From a virus: 64,000 bases of DNA. The notes beneath the pieces are model-generated. The model was not told the DNA's origin. It searched no databases and saw nothing but the letters and a program-made list of their open reading frames with translations. Position numbers and translations under genes: made by a program. Shown piece after piece: positions 19,001 through 27,668 of this stretch (positions are counted from its first letter, which is position 1; every line of letters begins with the position of its first letter). Where the stretch lies: the IMG/VR virus record IMGVR_UViG_3300035703_000033, positions 45,616-109,615 of that record. One strand, 5' to 3'.

Positions 19001-19571
19001 AGATACTACATTTATGCAATTTACGGATTCAAAGGGTAAGAATCCAATTCAGTTCATGGTGGCTTCCTATGATTATGAAAATGCTTATAATAAGTACACA
19101 GCAGCTGGCTGGAAGTTTACAGGATATTCTGCAAATAAAGTTCAGGGTATTAATGAAATCAAATACATAAAAGGACTGCCAGCAAAGAAGTCAGCGATGG
19201 GCGGATTAATATCTGGCCCAGGAACTGGTACCTCAGATTCAATTCCAGCATTACTTTCTAACGGAGAATTTGTTATAAATGCTGCATCTGCCTCTAAGAT
19301 AGGATATCCAACTCTTGAAAAAATTAATAAGTATGCTGGCGGAGGAATGGTATCTTATGATGTGCCTAAGATGGCAAGTGGCGGATTAGTAAATGGATCC
19401 ACACTAGGACAAGTATTCCATGTTGTAAATAACCCAGAGATTAAGGTATATGCTGCAGAAGGACAAAATGCAGAAGAGATAGCAAGAACTGTATATAAGC
19501 TTGTTGCAAAAACACAAAAGGATGCTATGATTAAACTTGGAGAACCAATAGGTTACGGAGGAAGAAATTAA
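13077..19571 (+). CDS. tape measure protein
   Basis: A 2,164-aa protein that sets tail length, assembling inside the growing tube with the chaperones encoded just upstream. It has the TP901-type core near residues 170-500 (WAGRQLTVGLTLPLAAFGKA, ITLAADIAATGKTGNELLSS-like, REGGVSASEGANALKSALAS), hydrophobic segments near residues 540-575 and 1347-1375, and long coiled coils near 1700-1850. Two related Gly-rich motifs (DVVPAMLTAGEFVVNREA near residue 920; DSIPALLSNGEFVINAASAS near 2060) are typical of actinophage and Gram-positive tape measures. No lysozyme or peptidase motif was seen. GTG start overlaps the preceding stop. Arginine is almost always AGA here, unlike the capsid gene. Confidence 0.95.
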   Translation: MAEENIITNITARADFSSLIKDLNRVTASLSSLQQTVGATNKAISSQIDAINRGFANTVRSTGQFSSHYVSLSSDVEKFGRSLDSGRLKLKDYFRTWQDHTRTSGGLIRDLAKQQVQLQNAILQPLGRNAQGLMQFNVHVPRGLDVIKNKTALTTQELKIMNKVVQDGAVQLINWGKNTQWAGRQLTVGLTLPLAAFGKAAADAFRSADQELTRLTKVYGDIAGATSAELGQIRNDVSKTAKELASSMGVNFQETIALAADIAATGKTGNELLSSVSETTRLAVLGEVDRQEAMKATLAIQSAFKSNTEELSQSINFLNAVENQTSTTLNDLVEAIPKAGPVIKGLGGSVQDLALYLTAMREGGVSASEGANALKSALASLINPTDVAVAKFEGFGIDLLGIVNNNAGNVTQTLMSLQGALDKLDPLQKQQAIEQLFGKFQFSRLNALFENLGRQGSQTLQVLDLMKASAGDLENVASRELAMVTESAAGKYKRAIESLKADLAGVGEQFLNIGTTIVTVLDNIIDFGKKLPEPLKKILAFGTAFTAMVGPVIMLTGLLANFFGYIVKGVFHFKSLFKGGEGWRLLTPEILAAEKAGSLAEQTFYSDAQAATILKKALADLSMEYDALAARLASGKISVSPALTTMAGSIIQPGSPGYRPVNPNHPLVGGMSSSHLNPRDPNNPATLFGLVPGATGVNQKIGRNPQIMMEERLPNIEGLTSVGGVSTGVVASEAARYQALMATLGMQSQKEIEDLKKTIRMGGAVSSQFIQTFDDILPLTTQITQNVAAQSAAVIAELRAGKLTVDQAKAQIIALNAQLEADLGRTVSAYASSTGRSIDLTRVPLIDQPVVDATGKSNMRALFRKGRMRDIMQALGRATRTRTMGAPYSIETTNLPKFNTGGQVYVSPGSVVPGPNVNADVVPAMLTAGEFVVNREATAANLPLLQAINGQGSRGPGFNLGSSREIRNRYSGRQLAHLTDAITGDTLSVDAKARLMRQFGLTYDQVSAPSTRVNSSLFAAYDKFFNQGTNDGNLSISKAIDYLSGKPVFDPKFAKGPVVHNPLIAYEGMMADLGIPVKDRPAFARSLDAAIVSRLKTLATSGADTLSDSPTRPGQVKASIIGDAITDQIVSSKDPRIIKALERLKTPGEVRVYNPRRGTSDRFFPKATSRISTLLASIVAKRRMPSVSAAVAAAFPSIRTKIADQPAAPTRSTLPRGTFTPGAYRGYFPRRNRGGVIGYNSGGYVQALNNGGIKTDLGMPTMGPTAQWRGDHVSPMQRFKGQGGPMMAGFGLQMAGQMIGGQAGNAMMFGGLAMQLSPLLGMMKGLSASMISFKSIGTVAMSAVTKTVGVLRAALVFLTGPVGATIAALTAVSIVLLNMKKNAEAAGKANRLALGGTSESFSSVGIKNYKTVSDRLKEINDQMELNRAKAKSIADSYNQAGPTGVTLSIKQLNEAIKNAKANQKDYVDAFNSIDPSKVVSYAAQIKAQFVAMGMSAEQASNQIFAIIKASEKASQAFSAVSSSEFRNITSQVTALKSLFTTMAKASSSSLFNAEEFTQGLDTLVSSVLAYRDSLIGTKDAAQNILDESDATKKVMDEISKVKNADAQLDQKVIQGLKEQSLTYATILNSAESLESITAKILLYQSGLSNIVDLAAMGAQAAVTMAKNLSVIQGGINNITESTDPKLNPLSGLAVSINAADKAQNAFNNKIKAAKKMDEDYYKNKIKAIDKVIDKLQEEADERIKAIRAEQDARNVATDIQQEQLKYQQALMAGDMESAAQAQLEIQRLVKQKQEEDAIAAIEKKLAEELKKQKAEQERLADLDEKRRKGLENMTTSSQANQASSSEMKSARDRLEAIIAPFSGKDIKDVPKDVRDQVVTILEEMKNSTNKALRDEYSRLFNEFRGKAGKGPQDIATPLIKEFLKSINNYGSQAGNSEFLAAVKQFSAAVDAFSGKTGLPFFKPGAGDFKNNKFAPDTTFMQFTDSKGKNPIQFMVASYDYENAYNKYTAAGWKFTGYSANKVQGINEIKYIKGLPAKKSAMGGLISGPGTGTSDSIPALLSNGEFVINAASASKIGYPTLEKINKYAGGGMVSYDVPKMASGGLVNGSTLGQVFHVVNNPEIKVYAAEGQNAEEIARTVYKLVAKTQKDAMIKLGEPIGYGGRN

Positions 19572-19573
19572 AA

Positions 19574-20173
19574 ATGGCATTTGAAAATTTACCAAAAGGT
19601 TCAATTCTATATATAGAAGCTAAAGACCCGCTAGCTATAGATACTGGAACTACAACCAATAATTTTTCTTTTGGTGGAGCAACTCTTTCTGCACCAGGGC
19701 AAAGATATACTTCTTCCGTTGCCTCTAGAAATAAGTTAGCTTATTCAGATATTAATAATATGAAATTTAGAAGAGTTTCAGAGCATAATAGATCAGAATT
19801 TTCTATAAGCCCAATAAGAATAGAGCAACAGACAAGAATGGCAAATGGATATATGCGTAAATATTTTACAGCAGAAAAAAAGCAATTTTCCTTATCTTGG
19901 GATATGCTACCATCATATAGAAATGAAACTGTAGATGGTGCATGGGCTGCGGAAGATCTAAAGTATTTTTATGAAAGCTCAGCAGGAAGAGGCTCATTTC
20001 GAATAAGAATTAACCCAACAGTCCTTACTCCAGCAATGTACCTTGAAGACTCTTCTAGCCAGCTTTTAGATGACTATACTTATACAGTAGTTTTTACATC
20101 ATGTAATTTTACTGTTGCTAAGAGAGGTATTCAGCCTTACTGGAATGTAAGCATGACTTTGGAGGAGGTATAA
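19574..20173 (+). CDS. minor tail protein (distal tail-like)
   Basis: A 199-aa beta-rich protein following the tape measure after 2 nt. Segments such as RRVSEHNRSEFSISPIRIEQ, YFTAEKKQFSLSWDMLPSYR and GSFRIRINPTVLTPAMYLED resemble small baseplate/distal tail proteins that cap the tube and bind the tail hub. The next gene encodes the probable hub. No enzymatic motif. A Shine-Dalgarno GGAGGAAG lies in the end of the tape-measure gene. Confidence 0.6.
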   Translation: MAFENLPKGSILYIEAKDPLAIDTGTTTNNFSFGGATLSAPGQRYTSSVASRNKLAYSDINNMKFRRVSEHNRSEFSISPIRIEQQTRMANGYMRKYFTAEKKQFSLSWDMLPSYRNETVDGAWAAEDLKYFYESSAGRGSFRIRINPTVLTPAMYLEDSSSQLLDDYTYTVVFTSCNFTVAKRGIQPYWNVSMTLEEV

Positions 20174-20176
20174 TAA

Positions 20177-22390
20177 ATGGAAATTTCTCCATCTCTAAAA
20201 ACACTGCTAAATACCTCACAGTCTTTGCAAATAAACTCAGGATGCTTCATTGAGTATAATATGAATAATATGCTGGATAGCATATCTGTATCTTATCCAG
20301 ATGATTTAGAAGTATTTTATAAGACACATAATAACTCAGATGGAACAGTGGTTGATTCATTTAATAAATATAGAAAGCTTTTCCCTGTAGACTCCGTAAC
20401 AAGACCAATCCGCCCACTCAATTCTGGAATTAAATACTTTATATGGACAGAAGGTAAGACAGAGGTTAGTGAAAGTTCTTTTGAGTCTCCAAGAGTTTCT
20501 TTATACCCAGTAGATAAAGCTAGGGTCTACTATCCAGGAGTGGAAAATCAATATAAGTATTGGGTTACTCCTATTAATAAAAATGCTGATATTACTGTAA
20601 ACTATTCCGTATCAACAGCAAAAATAACTCAAGCTTATTTTAATGGAACATCTGTAGTATATAAAACATTTTTTCCTCATGGGTTCCTGTCTGGAATGAG
20701 AGTAAATATAACTGGGCTATCTATATCTGCATATAATCTTTCAAATGTTTTAATTTCTAATATAATAGATCAGTATACATTTGAGGTTAGCAGCTCTGCA
20801 GTCGGAGCCTGGGCAGAAAATCAAAATGGAACAGCCACCCTAGTAACTGCTACTAAAGCAGCAACTGCTAATAAAATAGTTATAAGATTTGAAAAGTTTC
20901 ACGATAAGCCAACCGCTATAAATGTTACGATAAATGCTGAAACTCCAATAGCTTTGACAATACCAGCAAGTGACTGGAGCGGAGAGCATATTTTATATTA
21001 CAATGGTTCATCTTGGTCTACATCTAAACCATCTTCTCCGTCTAGTCCTATAAACGTATCAACCGTTAGGGTACAGGCTACAAATAGCGCATCTGGAAAA
21101 GCATTAGGCGTTATAGAGGTTTCAGCTAGATGGTACAAAGATATATCTTCAGATATAGTGTCTATGAAAATATCTAAAGAGTCTTCTTCAGATAACACAA
21201 GAATATTACCTGTTGGATATGTTACGGCAAACGATATGAGCTTAGAGTTAGTAAAATATGATCAAGACCAGGTTAAGATATTAGAGTATAATAAGTCTGA
21301 CAGCATAGATGCCTCAAAAATATATTTATATAAAAATGCTGAGCTAACACCGTACATAGAAGTTGAAGGAAATAAAATTAATCAAGGATATTTTTATATT
21401 AAAAACTTTGATATAGATCAATATGGCTCAGCAAGCGTAATGGCATTAGACTCAGCTAAATTTTTAATGGAAACAATTGCTCCAGAAATTTTATGCGAGT
21501 CATATCCAGCTACAGCAGTCCTAAGAAGATTGCTGGATTCAGTTGGATTTTCCAGCTATAATTTTAATGTAGAAGAAAATGATGACTCAGTTCCAGTGAT
21601 AAATTATTGGTACTCCACTAATACAGAAACAGTCTGGGGGCTAATACAAGACTTATGTCGAGACATTCAAATGAATGCTTTTGTTGATGAAAATAATGTT
21701 TTACAGTTCTATAGTAGAAATAAGATATATAATAACTTAAGTGTAGACTGGCAATTTTTTTATGACACTGAAATGTCTGGGGCATCAGTAGTTGGTCTAC
21801 CAAATATTCAGTCTTTAAATAAACAAGAAATTGCATCTGCTAATGAGGTTCAAATATTATGGAGTTCTCCAGTAACTTCAAACTACCTAGGTAACTCTAC
21901 ATTTATTTGGCAGACTCCCACTAGATTTTTGGGAGCTGGAGGACTCAAAACTTCGATAGAGAGAGATACAACTCCTGTTGATACAATACTTGATATTGAT
22001 TTAAATACATACGCAGACGCATATAGCGAAGCTCAATCACTATACAGTTTTAGCGGGTACGTGTTAATAAATTCTGAAGTTATAGAATATGATGCTATAC
22101 AATATCAGTATGTTCCAAAAGAAGCATCGGATGATGCGGTGCCAGAAAAAATTTGGGTAACTTCCGCTTTAGATTTAAATAAATATAGATGGTTATCAAA
22201 GCCAGGCTATAAAGACCCTAAAAAACCAGAAACAGCTTTCTTTAGGCCAACTGGAAAGTACAGGGTAAAAACAAGAGGAGCTCTTGGAACTAATAGGGGA
22301 GAACATCCAGCTTCTGCAATTGATTTTGTTAATCCGAGCCATTCAGAAGATTTAACTAAATGGAATCAGGGGGTGCTAGAGTTTAAATGA
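20177..22390 (+). CDS. minor tail protein, probable tail hub
   Basis: A 737-aa protein downstream of the distal-tail-like gene, the usual site of the tail hub (Tal/gp27-like) protein. The N-terminal half is beta-rich. The second half contains hub-like segments: SMKISKESSSDNTRILPVGY, YIEVEGNKINQGYFYIKNFD, YWYSTNTETVWGLIQDLCRD and MNAFVDENNVLQFYSRNKIY, which resemble the gp27-like fold of baseplate hubs. The C-terminal region (YRVKTRGALGTNRGEHPASA) also occurs in other long minor tail proteins. No peptidase catalytic motif is visible. Good Shine-Dalgarno GGAGGAGGT upstream. The stop overlaps the next start (ATGA). Confidence 0.65.
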   Translation: MEISPSLKTLLNTSQSLQINSGCFIEYNMNNMLDSISVSYPDDLEVFYKTHNNSDGTVVDSFNKYRKLFPVDSVTRPIRPLNSGIKYFIWTEGKTEVSESSFESPRVSLYPVDKARVYYPGVENQYKYWVTPINKNADITVNYSVSTAKITQAYFNGTSVVYKTFFPHGFLSGMRVNITGLSISAYNLSNVLISNIIDQYTFEVSSSAVGAWAENQNGTATLVTATKAATANKIVIRFEKFHDKPTAINVTINAETPIALTIPASDWSGEHILYYNGSSWSTSKPSSPSSPINVSTVRVQATNSASGKALGVIEVSARWYKDISSDIVSMKISKESSSDNTRILPVGYVTANDMSLELVKYDQDQVKILEYNKSDSIDASKIYLYKNAELTPYIEVEGNKINQGYFYIKNFDIDQYGSASVMALDSAKFLMETIAPEILCESYPATAVLRRLLDSVGFSSYNFNVEENDDSVPVINYWYSTNTETVWGLIQDLCRDIQMNAFVDENNVLQFYSRNKIYNNLSVDWQFFYDTEMSGASVVGLPNIQSLNKQEIASANEVQILWSSPVTSNYLGNSTFIWQTPTRFLGAGGLKTSIERDTTPVDTILDIDLNTYADAYSEAQSLYSFSGYVLINSEVIEYDAIQYQYVPKEASDDAVPEKIWVTSALDLNKYRWLSKPGYKDPKKPETAFFRPTGKYRVKTRGALGTNRGEHPASAIDFVNPSHSEDLTKWNQGVLEFK

Positions 22391-24069
22391 CATATCCAGA
22401 TAGAAATGAATACAGTGGTATATCTAGTTCTTTAAATTTAAGATTTACACCAACAATAACCGACAATATGGATGGTTCTGTTGAAATATCAATAGATAGC
22501 TCATTTGTTACAACACTTCCATCTCTATATAGGGTAGAATATAGAAAAGCTTCAGATACATCATTACCATTCACAACTGTCACAAGCCCCATAGGCGTGT
22601 TAACAATTTCTGGCTTATCCAGAGGTACGACATACACTTTTAAAATAAGGGCAGAAGACGGTTCGTTGTATGGTAACTATTCAATTGTTGAAAAATATAT
22701 TTCAAAAGACTCAAAGGTAGCAGGCGATGGTTCTAAGCAGGTTAATGGATCAAGCCAAACAAAATCTTTGTTAGAGTTAACTAATACAAAAGATAATTTT
22801 AAAAATAAAAAGTGGGCTATTGTATATAAGAGATTTGATAATATACCAGTAGAGCCAGAGGGTGATACTGAGACATACTATTCTTATGGAACTGCTCTCT
22901 ACATGGATTCTAATTTTGACAACCCAAATCAAAGCGCAGCTATAGGATTCTTTATTTCCAATCAGGGCCAGAAAGGGTACTATCTATCGCTAGAGACAAC
23001 CAGCCTAGCAGCATCTGCAAATAAAAAAGAATTAAGAATTATGAAAGCAACAGGTGGAGGCAATCTAGTTGCAATAAAAGACAGTCAGACTACAATAGCG
23101 GAGAGCTTAAACGGTGTTTATGGCGGAAGAGAATACTTGGTAAACATAAAGGTTAAGTTTAAAAGAGTTGCTGGAGTAAAGACAGTTAATATATATGGAT
23201 CAGTAAATGGGTATAAGTTTTCTGCGACAGATACAGACTATGAAAATACAGAAGAAAAAACTAAAAATGTTGCGCTTACTCCAACAAAACAAGTAGCACT
23301 AGTTTGTAAATCTGGTAAGGTAGCTTTTGATTATGTCTACGCAACAGATATCAAGGATAAGAAGTCTTTTGATAGATTACAACTTGTCGGATCTATACAG
23401 AATGGTATATTTAACAATGATTTCCTTGAGTCTGGATTTGGAAATTTAATATATAATCAAAATACCGATGAGGATGCAAAAATAATTCCAGCTGACGCAA
23501 TTGAAGAATTTGGTACAACTGTTAGAGAGATACATACAGCTAAATTAAAATTTGATGCAAGACCAGTCTTTCCAATAAACATATCGACTGGTTTAAATAC
23601 TGGAGCAAGTCTAATAGGATCTAAAATGGGAAGCTTTGATGCTGAACTATACCTATTAAATAATAGCTCTACAACAATACCCATAGATGGTTCAAGTCTT
23701 TATATATATGGAAATACTCTATCAGACTCTGGACAGTTAGAATATAAGACAAATGAAACGTCAGAGTATGTCTATAAAGAGCCAGTAATTTTTGAAACTA
23801 AATGGATTCAAAATTTAGACGACGTAGAAAAACTAGCAAACTGGATTAAGGGTAACGTAATAAATAAAGGTAAAATTGTAGATATGGAAATATTTGGAAA
23901 TCCAGCAATTTCAATTGGTGAAATTATTACCATTAAATACCCATATGTTGAGATGAGCGGGGATTCTGAAAAAGAAAGATTTATAGTTACTAACGTAAAG
24001 CATGAGTACAAGGATGGAGGTCTAACTACTATACTGTCTGCTAGAAAGATTCACTTCTCTAGCTTATAA
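22387..24069 (+). CDS. minor tail protein with FnIII domain
   Basis: A 560-aa protein. Residues about 20-100 form a fibronectin type III domain (GSVEISIDSSFVTTLPSLYR, then GVLTISGLSRGTTYTFKIRAED). Residues about 120-320 form a ConA/LamG-like beta sandwich (KWAIVYKRFDNIP, ALYMDSNFDNPNQSAAIGFF). The C-terminus (SIGEIITIKYPYVEMSGD, ERFIVTNVKHEYKDGGLTTI) resembles the end of hub proteins that dock to the baseplate. Together with the previous gene, with which it overlaps by 4 nt, it may form a split hub. Likely part of the tail tip and host recognition. Confidence 0.65.
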   Translation: MTYPDRNEYSGISSSLNLRFTPTITDNMDGSVEISIDSSFVTTLPSLYRVEYRKASDTSLPFTTVTSPIGVLTISGLSRGTTYTFKIRAEDGSLYGNYSIVEKYISKDSKVAGDGSKQVNGSSQTKSLLELTNTKDNFKNKKWAIVYKRFDNIPVEPEGDTETYYSYGTALYMDSNFDNPNQSAAIGFFISNQGQKGYYLSLETTSLAASANKKELRIMKATGGGNLVAIKDSQTTIAESLNGVYGGREYLVNIKVKFKRVAGVKTVNIYGSVNGYKFSATDTDYENTEEKTKNVALTPTKQVALVCKSGKVAFDYVYATDIKDKKSFDRLQLVGSIQNGIFNNDFLESGFGNLIYNQNTDEDAKIIPADAIEEFGTTVREIHTAKLKFDARPVFPINISTGLNTGASLIGSKMGSFDAELYLLNNSSTTIPIDGSSLYIYGNTLSDSGQLEYKTNETSEYVYKEPVIFETKWIQNLDDVEKLANWIKGNVINKGKIVDMEIFGNPAISIGEIITIKYPYVEMSGDSEKERFIVTNVKHEYKDGGLTTILSARKIHFSSL

Positions 24070-24078
24070 TGGTATAAT
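24050..24078 (+). promoter_or_regulatory. promoter for fibre genes, likely leaderless start
   Basis: TTCACT (24050-24055), 17-bp spacer, TATAAT (24073-24078) preceded by TGG (extended -10). ATG of the next gene begins 8 nt later with no Shine-Dalgarno sequence. Confidence 0.6.
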
Positions 24079-24086
24079 AAATTATT

Positions 24087-24542
24087 ATGGTAAAAGCAGT
24101 GGACCAAAAAATTAATGCTCAAGACATCACAAGAGGTGCTCCAGTAGTATTAGTTCCTGGACATCCAGATACTCAATTTTTGAGACCTGGCGAGTACATA
24201 GAAAAAAATATTCAAAATCTAACAATAAAGGGAACAGCCGCAGGAATATCTGGCTACTCTTCGGGTGCTGGATCAAAAGAAGTAAATACTGAAAATCCAG
24301 AAGAAAAGAAGCCGTTATTTCCAAGAGAAGTAGTTCATAAGTGGGGTCCAAAAAGTTTAGCATATCCAATAGTTTTGCCAGACACACCAGATTTAAGTGA
24401 TATTGTAAGTGTTCAGTTTACTAAATATTATGATATAGCTAATAAATTAAGAGTAAAGGCAGAAATAAAAATCAAAAACTCTAGTGTTCGAAAAGACAGC
24501 GTAATAGGTGTAGACGCTAGAATATTTAATGTGGGGTCGTAA
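24087..24542 (+). CDS. hypothetical tail-region protein
   Basis: A 151-aa protein that I do not recognise. The N-terminal part contains RGAPVVLVPGHPDTQFLRPG, then a Gly/Ser-rich linker (AGISGYSSGAGSKE) and an acidic Pro-rich stretch. The C-terminal part is beta-rich (DIVSVQFTKYYDIANKLRVK). It stands between hub and fibre genes and is presumably a virion component. Expressed from an extended -10 promoter whose likely start point coincides with its ATG. The stop overlaps the next start (TAATG). Confidence 0.65.
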   Translation: MVKAVDQKINAQDITRGAPVVLVPGHPDTQFLRPGEYIEKNIQNLTIKGTAAGISGYSSGAGSKEVNTENPEEKKPLFPREVVHKWGPKSLAYPIVLPDTPDLSDIVSVQFTKYYDIANKLRVKAEIKIKNSSVRKDSVIGVDARIFNVGS

Positions 24543-25474
24543 TGATTAAGGGTACATATATATATTATCAAGATGGTGTAGAGATATACAGATCTTCAAA
24601 TATTATAACAAAGTTTGGGAAAAGATTCCTAACAAATTTTATAGCTGGAAGATCATCGTTCAACGAAAAGTCTTTAGCAATAGGAATTGATAGCACTGTA
24701 GCTACAGAGAATGATACACGCTTAGGTCTTGAGTTCTATAGAACACCAGTGGAGTTTGGTAGCACGGACATTAGTACGGTTGACGGTGTTTCTTCATATT
24801 CAGTAGTATATAAGGCTACGCTTCCACAGGCGCTAGCTGGCGTTATACATGAAATTGGTTTATACCCACAAAATACAATATCTTTAAATAATTATGACAG
24901 CAAGTTTTTAGCTGGTTTTGATAGCCAGCTAGATTGGTATGATTCTTCTCAAGCAAGCCCAGATTTTGTGGCTGAAAACTCTAGGGTCGGAGAGAACATC
25001 CTAGAATTTATATCTGGAAATGATGAACCAAAAGAATATTTTTCTAATATCAATTCATTAGATTTATCTGGTTATAGTATTAATGACACAGTTAGATTTG
25101 CATATTATCAAAATGACACAAATTTATCTACAATAAAAATTAAGCTGTATAGCTCAAATACAGATTACTATACTGCCTCAGTAACACCTGGGGCGGAGGC
25201 TGGATATCAAATATCATCAGACATTTCAATGAGTGAGTTTTTGAATAATCCAGTTGGTAATCCTAATGTTTCCGATATTACTAAAATTGGCATTGAAGTA
25301 TTTCCAGTTTCTGGAGAACAAACATCAATAGGTGCAGATGCTTTAAGAATAAACGATGAAGATACATTTAATCCAATCTACGGCATAATTAGTAGATCTG
25401 TTTTAAGTACACCACTAACTAAATTGGCTGGAAGACAAGTAGATGTAGAATATAGATTGGATTTAAGCTTCTAA
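24542..25474 (+). CDS. baseplate/fibre-associated structural protein
   Basis: A 310-aa beta-rich protein. Its start (GTYIYYQDGVEIYRSSNIITK, FGKRFLTNFIAG) and the segment GVSSYSVVYKATLPQALAGV, IHEIGLYP resemble proteins that link tail fibres to the baseplate in several phages. The second half looks like a carbohydrate-binding-type beta sandwich (LDLSGYSINDTVRFAYYQND, IKIKLYSSNTDYYTA, VSDITKIGIEVFP). No catalytic motif. One-base overlap with the preceding gene suggests coupled expression. Confidence 0.6.
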   Translation: MIKGTYIYYQDGVEIYRSSNIITKFGKRFLTNFIAGRSSFNEKSLAIGIDSTVATENDTRLGLEFYRTPVEFGSTDISTVDGVSSYSVVYKATLPQALAGVIHEIGLYPQNTISLNNYDSKFLAGFDSQLDWYDSSQASPDFVAENSRVGENILEFISGNDEPKEYFSNINSLDLSGYSINDTVRFAYYQNDTNLSTIKIKLYSSNTDYYTASVTPGAEAGYQISSDISMSEFLNNPVGNPNVSDITKIGIEVFPVSGEQTSIGADALRINDEDTFNPIYGIISRSVLSTPLTKLAGRQVDVEYRLDLSF

Positions 25475-25475
25475 A

Positions 25476-27668
25476 ATGGCATACGAAGATTTACTTAAGG
25501 ATACATCAGTTCAAAGCTCAGATCCTGGGTATTTCATTGTTACAATTACAGATCTTGATCCATTAAAGCTATACCCGCTTCAGTTAAGATGGAAGTATAA
25601 CGATAATACTTTTGGCCCATGGTCTGCTGTTAAATCAATAACAACTCCATCTGAAACAGTTCCATCAACTCCAAATTTAGGAGTCAGCGATGTTGTTGGC
25701 GGAAATGGTTATATAAAAATTACTTGGGATGGAAAAGATTCAAGCGGCAACCCAATACAAAATATTGACAGAGTTAATATACACATCTCTGGCGGTACAT
25801 TTGGTATAGGCACACAGGTCGTAGATTTTTTTAAAACAGCAGGAACAAAAACAATTGTTGCAGCTCCAGGAACATATATTGTTCAATTAAAATCTATAAC
25901 AGTAGCAAATACAACGTCATTCTTCAGCTTGTCTAGAACTGTAGAAGTTACAGGCACAGAAGACATAATATCTGATCCAGAAGATCCGTCAGCGCCAACA
26001 TTATCAGCTGGAAAGGCATCTATAATTGTAAGCTGGGACGGAAAGAATTCAAGCAATACAAATTTTACTGCAGGTAGCTTTTTTGGTGCAAAGGTATATA
26101 TTGGAAAAACTTCTAACTTTACTCCATCAGAAAATAATTGGGTTCATACACTAAACTTTGCAAATGGTTCCAACCAAGTCTCTATTGGTGTTGGAACAAT
26201 TATAGATAAGTCTACCTCAGAGTCTTTAGATTTTGATACAAATTACTATATTAAAATAGGTACACTAAACGCAAACGGTGAAACAACAGGAAACTTTATA
26301 TCAGCAACTGGGAACCCTATTCAAGTTGAAAAAACTGCGTTTAGCGAGATAGAGGCTGGTATCTTATCAGCAGATGCTTATATACAAGCAGGTCCATCAG
26401 GCGGGCAGAAGGTCATCCTTTCTGGAGGAGCTGAGCCTTTTGTTATATACGGCTCAGATGGTGTCACAAAACTTTTATCATTTCAATCTCAGTTGGGCGG
26501 TGTAGGAAAGTTAAGCATTATTGGATCTGGTACATTCACTGGAGATATTTCTGCTGCTACTGGAACGCTAACTAATGCTTTAAATATAGGAACGCCAAGC
26601 GGTGGACTTTACCCGTTTAGCGTTAGCTCTACTGGAGTTGTAAGAGCCATATCTGGAACTATTGGCGGAATGACACTAGCAGCTGATGGTATACAAAATA
26701 GTACAGGAAGCTTTAAGCTAGACACAGACGGTAAAGCAAAATTCGGTTCTATAGACATTTCTCCAACAATAGGTATTTATCATAATAGTGGATCATTTAG
26801 TCTTGGAGCAAATGGAAGTCTATCACTTACTGGAAGCGTTACAGCAACAGAAGGAAGTATAGCTAATTGGACAATAATTGGATCCACCTTAACTGCAAAT
26901 AACATAACGCTAGACGCATCTACTGGAACTATTTATTCAGGAAATTCTGCAGGATCTCATATTCAATTAAGTAATGCTTATGGCTTGCGACACATGAACA
27001 ATGCATCAACTACTGGAAACTTTGTTCTTACACCACTTGGTGATTTAACAATACGTGGAACAGTAACAGCAGTATCTGGTTATATTGGAACTCCAGAAAG
27101 TGGTTGGTATATAGATAGTGTGGGTATTAGAAACTCTCAATATGGAGTAACCCCAAACACGTTTTTATATAACCCAAATAGCTTTACCGATAATAATGTT
27201 ATATTTCAAATTGCTGATGCGGATAAGTTTAGTGTAACAAAGGCTGGAAATTTGACAGCTTCTAACGCAGACATATCTGGAACAATACGTGGTTCTGAAG
27301 TTATTGGTTCTACATTTTGGATTGGAGCAAATGCTAATTCTACTGATTATATAAATTGGGATGGTACGTTTAGCCTTGCAGGAGGAAGATTAGTTGGATC
27401 TCCATCTGTATTAACATTGAATCCAAATAAACTTGGTCCATCTCAATTTAAATTTTATTTAAACGCAGTAAGTAATGGCGACGGAACAGCTGGAGATAAA
27501 ACACTTGTTCAAGATGCAGATACAGGAGAAATAACATTAGGACGTGCATTCTTCTATGCTGGAAATCAATACCCAGATGGAAGAACAGATAGAAGTCAAT
27601 TTGCAGGTGGAGACCAAGGCTCTGGAGCATTTGATACTGGAGACATAATATTAAGTAGGAAAGCATAA
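25476..27668 (+). CDS. tail fibre protein with FnIII domains
   Basis: A 730-aa protein. The N-terminal 280 residues carry two to three FnIII-like domains (YFIVTITDLDPLKLYPLQLR; NGYIKITWDGKDSSGNPIQN; ASIIVSWDGKNSSNTNFTAG). The rest is a Gly/Ser/Thr-rich repeat region of the kind seen in J-like central fibres and long side fibres (GILSADAYIQAG, GTFTGDISAATGTLTNALNI, GTVTAVSGYIGTPESG), probably a trimeric beta-structured shaft. It may contact the receptor or carry the following large protein. The stop TAA shares a base with the next ATG. Confidence 0.75.
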   Translation: MAYEDLLKDTSVQSSDPGYFIVTITDLDPLKLYPLQLRWKYNDNTFGPWSAVKSITTPSETVPSTPNLGVSDVVGGNGYIKITWDGKDSSGNPIQNIDRVNIHISGGTFGIGTQVVDFFKTAGTKTIVAAPGTYIVQLKSITVANTTSFFSLSRTVEVTGTEDIISDPEDPSAPTLSAGKASIIVSWDGKNSSNTNFTAGSFFGAKVYIGKTSNFTPSENNWVHTLNFANGSNQVSIGVGTIIDKSTSESLDFDTNYYIKIGTLNANGETTGNFISATGNPIQVEKTAFSEIEAGILSADAYIQAGPSGGQKVILSGGAEPFVIYGSDGVTKLLSFQSQLGGVGKLSIIGSGTFTGDISAATGTLTNALNIGTPSGGLYPFSVSSTGVVRAISGTIGGMTLAADGIQNSTGSFKLDTDGKAKFGSIDISPTIGIYHNSGSFSLGANGSLSLTGSVTATEGSIANWTIIGSTLTANNITLDASTGTIYSGNSAGSHIQLSNAYGLRHMNNASTTGNFVLTPLGDLTIRGTVTAVSGYIGTPESGWYIDSVGIRNSQYGVTPNTFLYNPNSFTDNNVIFQIADADKFSVTKAGNLTASNADISGTIRGSEVIGSTFWIGANANSTDYINWDGTFSLAGGRLVGSPSVLTLNPNKLGPSQFKFYLNAVSNGDGTAGDKTLVQDADTGEITLGRAFFYAGNQYPDGRTDRSQFAGGDQGSGAFDTGDIILSRKA